From CAZVWW01 sp964631265 (lineage in GTDB: Bacteria > Thermotogota > Thermotogae > MWEM01): a stretch of DNA of 6,280 nt. This document shows, piece by piece, positions 5,804 through 6,280 of this stretch; position 1 is the stretch's first letter; each line of letters opens with the position of its first letter. The stretch lies in assembly GCA_964631265.1 (NCBI GenBank), contig CAZVWW010000129.1, positions 1 to 6,280 on the forward strand, written 5' to 3'. The notes beneath the pieces are model-generated. The model had not been told where the DNA came from. It saw only the letters and a program-made list of their open reading frames with translations, and did not search any database. Both the position numbers and the translations under genes were made by a program.

Positions 5804-6280
5804 AGACAACGGTCAATGAACTACTCCAGTTTAAGACAGCTGTACCGGAGACGAAAAACAGCCGGGGACCAAAGGCTCCTTCTCTTGAGACGGGCTCTGT
5901 AGAGGCTGATTCAGGCAATGGAGAGGCGCAGACCTTTAAAAACGCACTCCGGCAGCACGCTGACACGCGTAAGCGGGATTCTGATTTTCAAGCAGGAAAT
6001 ACTTCTAATCAGCAGAAGTCTGCTAATAATCAGAAGTCTTATGAGAACGATACTAGACAGTTTAAGGGTTCTGAAAAAACGATGACGGAAAACAGAAGCG
6101 AAACACCCGTTAAAGAAGAAAACGTTGAACAACTTCCGAAAGAGAAAGAAGTTGAGGAACTTCCAAAAGAGGGAGATGTTGAGCAAAAGCCTGTTGAGGA
6201 AGAGGAAATCCCCGAAGAGAAAAATGAGAATCAACGGGACGCTTCCGGAGAGGGATTTGCAGAGTTCACCAATCTCGGAA
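5800..6280 (+). CDS. fliK: Probable flagellar hook-length control protein FliK, N-terminal part only
   Basis: The frame opens at ATG 5800, overlaps the previous stop as ATGA, and is open to the window edge (160 complete codons). The visible part is low-complexity and hydrophilic: few hydrophobic residues, many Glu, Lys, Asn, Gln and Ser, an NQQKS/NQKS duplication near residues 69-78, and acidic VE-x-LPKE repeats near 109-126. There is no signal peptide. FliK N-terminal regions are typically disordered and poorly conserved, act as the secreted ruler or timer of hook length, and are followed by a conserved C-terminal switch domain that would lie beyond this window. The assignment rests on position after a MotE/YlxF-like gene and on composition, not on a conserved domain. 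Any other exported flagellar or low-complexity protein remains possible. Confidence 0.6.
   Translation, partial: MKTTVNELLQFKTAVPETKNSRGPKAPSLETGSVEADSGNGEAQTFKNALRQHADTRKRDSDFQAGNTSNQQKSANNQKSYENDTRQFKGSEKTMTENRSETPVKEENVEQLPKEKEVEELPKEGDVEQKPVEEEEIPEEKNENQRDASGEGFAEFTNLG
6124..6204 (+). repeat. Three tandem 27-bp units coding for a 9-residue acidic repeat
   Basis: Units at 6124-6150 and 6151-6177 encode VEQLPKEKE and VEELPKEGD. A third, decayed unit at 6178-6204 encodes VEQKPVEEE. The first two share most bases, with differences largely at synonymous or charge-conserving positions, which suggests recent tandem duplication inside the disordered part of the FliK-like protein. Confidence 0.8.

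Noticed and set aside
5911..6234. 107-codon minus-strand frame rich in Phe and Leu
   Set aside because: It is the antisense of the Glu/Lys-rich FliK-like sequence, which explains the Phe/Leu composition; the plus-strand frame has a near-perfect ribosome site and ATGA coupling.

Overview
The window looks like a chromosomal stretch from a flagellated, anaerobe-type bacterium with strong GGAGG Shine-Dalgarno sites and free use of ATG, GTG and TTG starts. The mix of genes (a DUF5693 membrane protein, HflX, a MotE/YlxF-like protein followed by a FliK-like gene, small lipoproteins) fits Thermotogota or a Firmicutes-related lineage. This placement is inference from gene content; no rRNA or other marker is present, and I cannot name a genus.

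There are two transcription blocks, divergent from an intergenic region at about 4871-5146. The left block is on the minus strand and reads right to left: a large multi-pass DUF5693 protein (4870-3395), a 240-bp gap with hairpins, two small lipoproteins that overlap or nearly touch (3154-2753 and 2747/2756-2298), an undecaprenyl-phosphate sugar transferase (2229-1075), and the GTPase HflX (1048 to beyond the left edge). The right block is on the plus strand: a MotE/YlxF-like flagellar protein (5147-5803) and, overlapping it by ATGA, the N-terminal part of a probable hook-length control protein FliK that runs off the right edge.

The minus-strand genes mostly point to the cell envelope. The sugar transferase would start lipid-linked polysaccharide synthesis on the inner membrane. 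In other genomes DUF5693 proteins are associated with envelope polysaccharide genes. The two lipoproteins are envelope-anchored beta-rich proteins of unknown function. HflX, a ribosome-splitting and rescue GTPase, closes the visible part of the cluster. The plus-strand genes belong to flagellar assembly.

I do not see a defence system, mobile element, CRISPR array, tRNA or rRNA. The least explained part is the divergent intergenic region. It holds six runs of five or six C, a well-formed intrinsic terminator with no gene in front of it, and a good extended -10 promoter for the DUF5693 gene. No gene-free stretch exceeds 300 bases.
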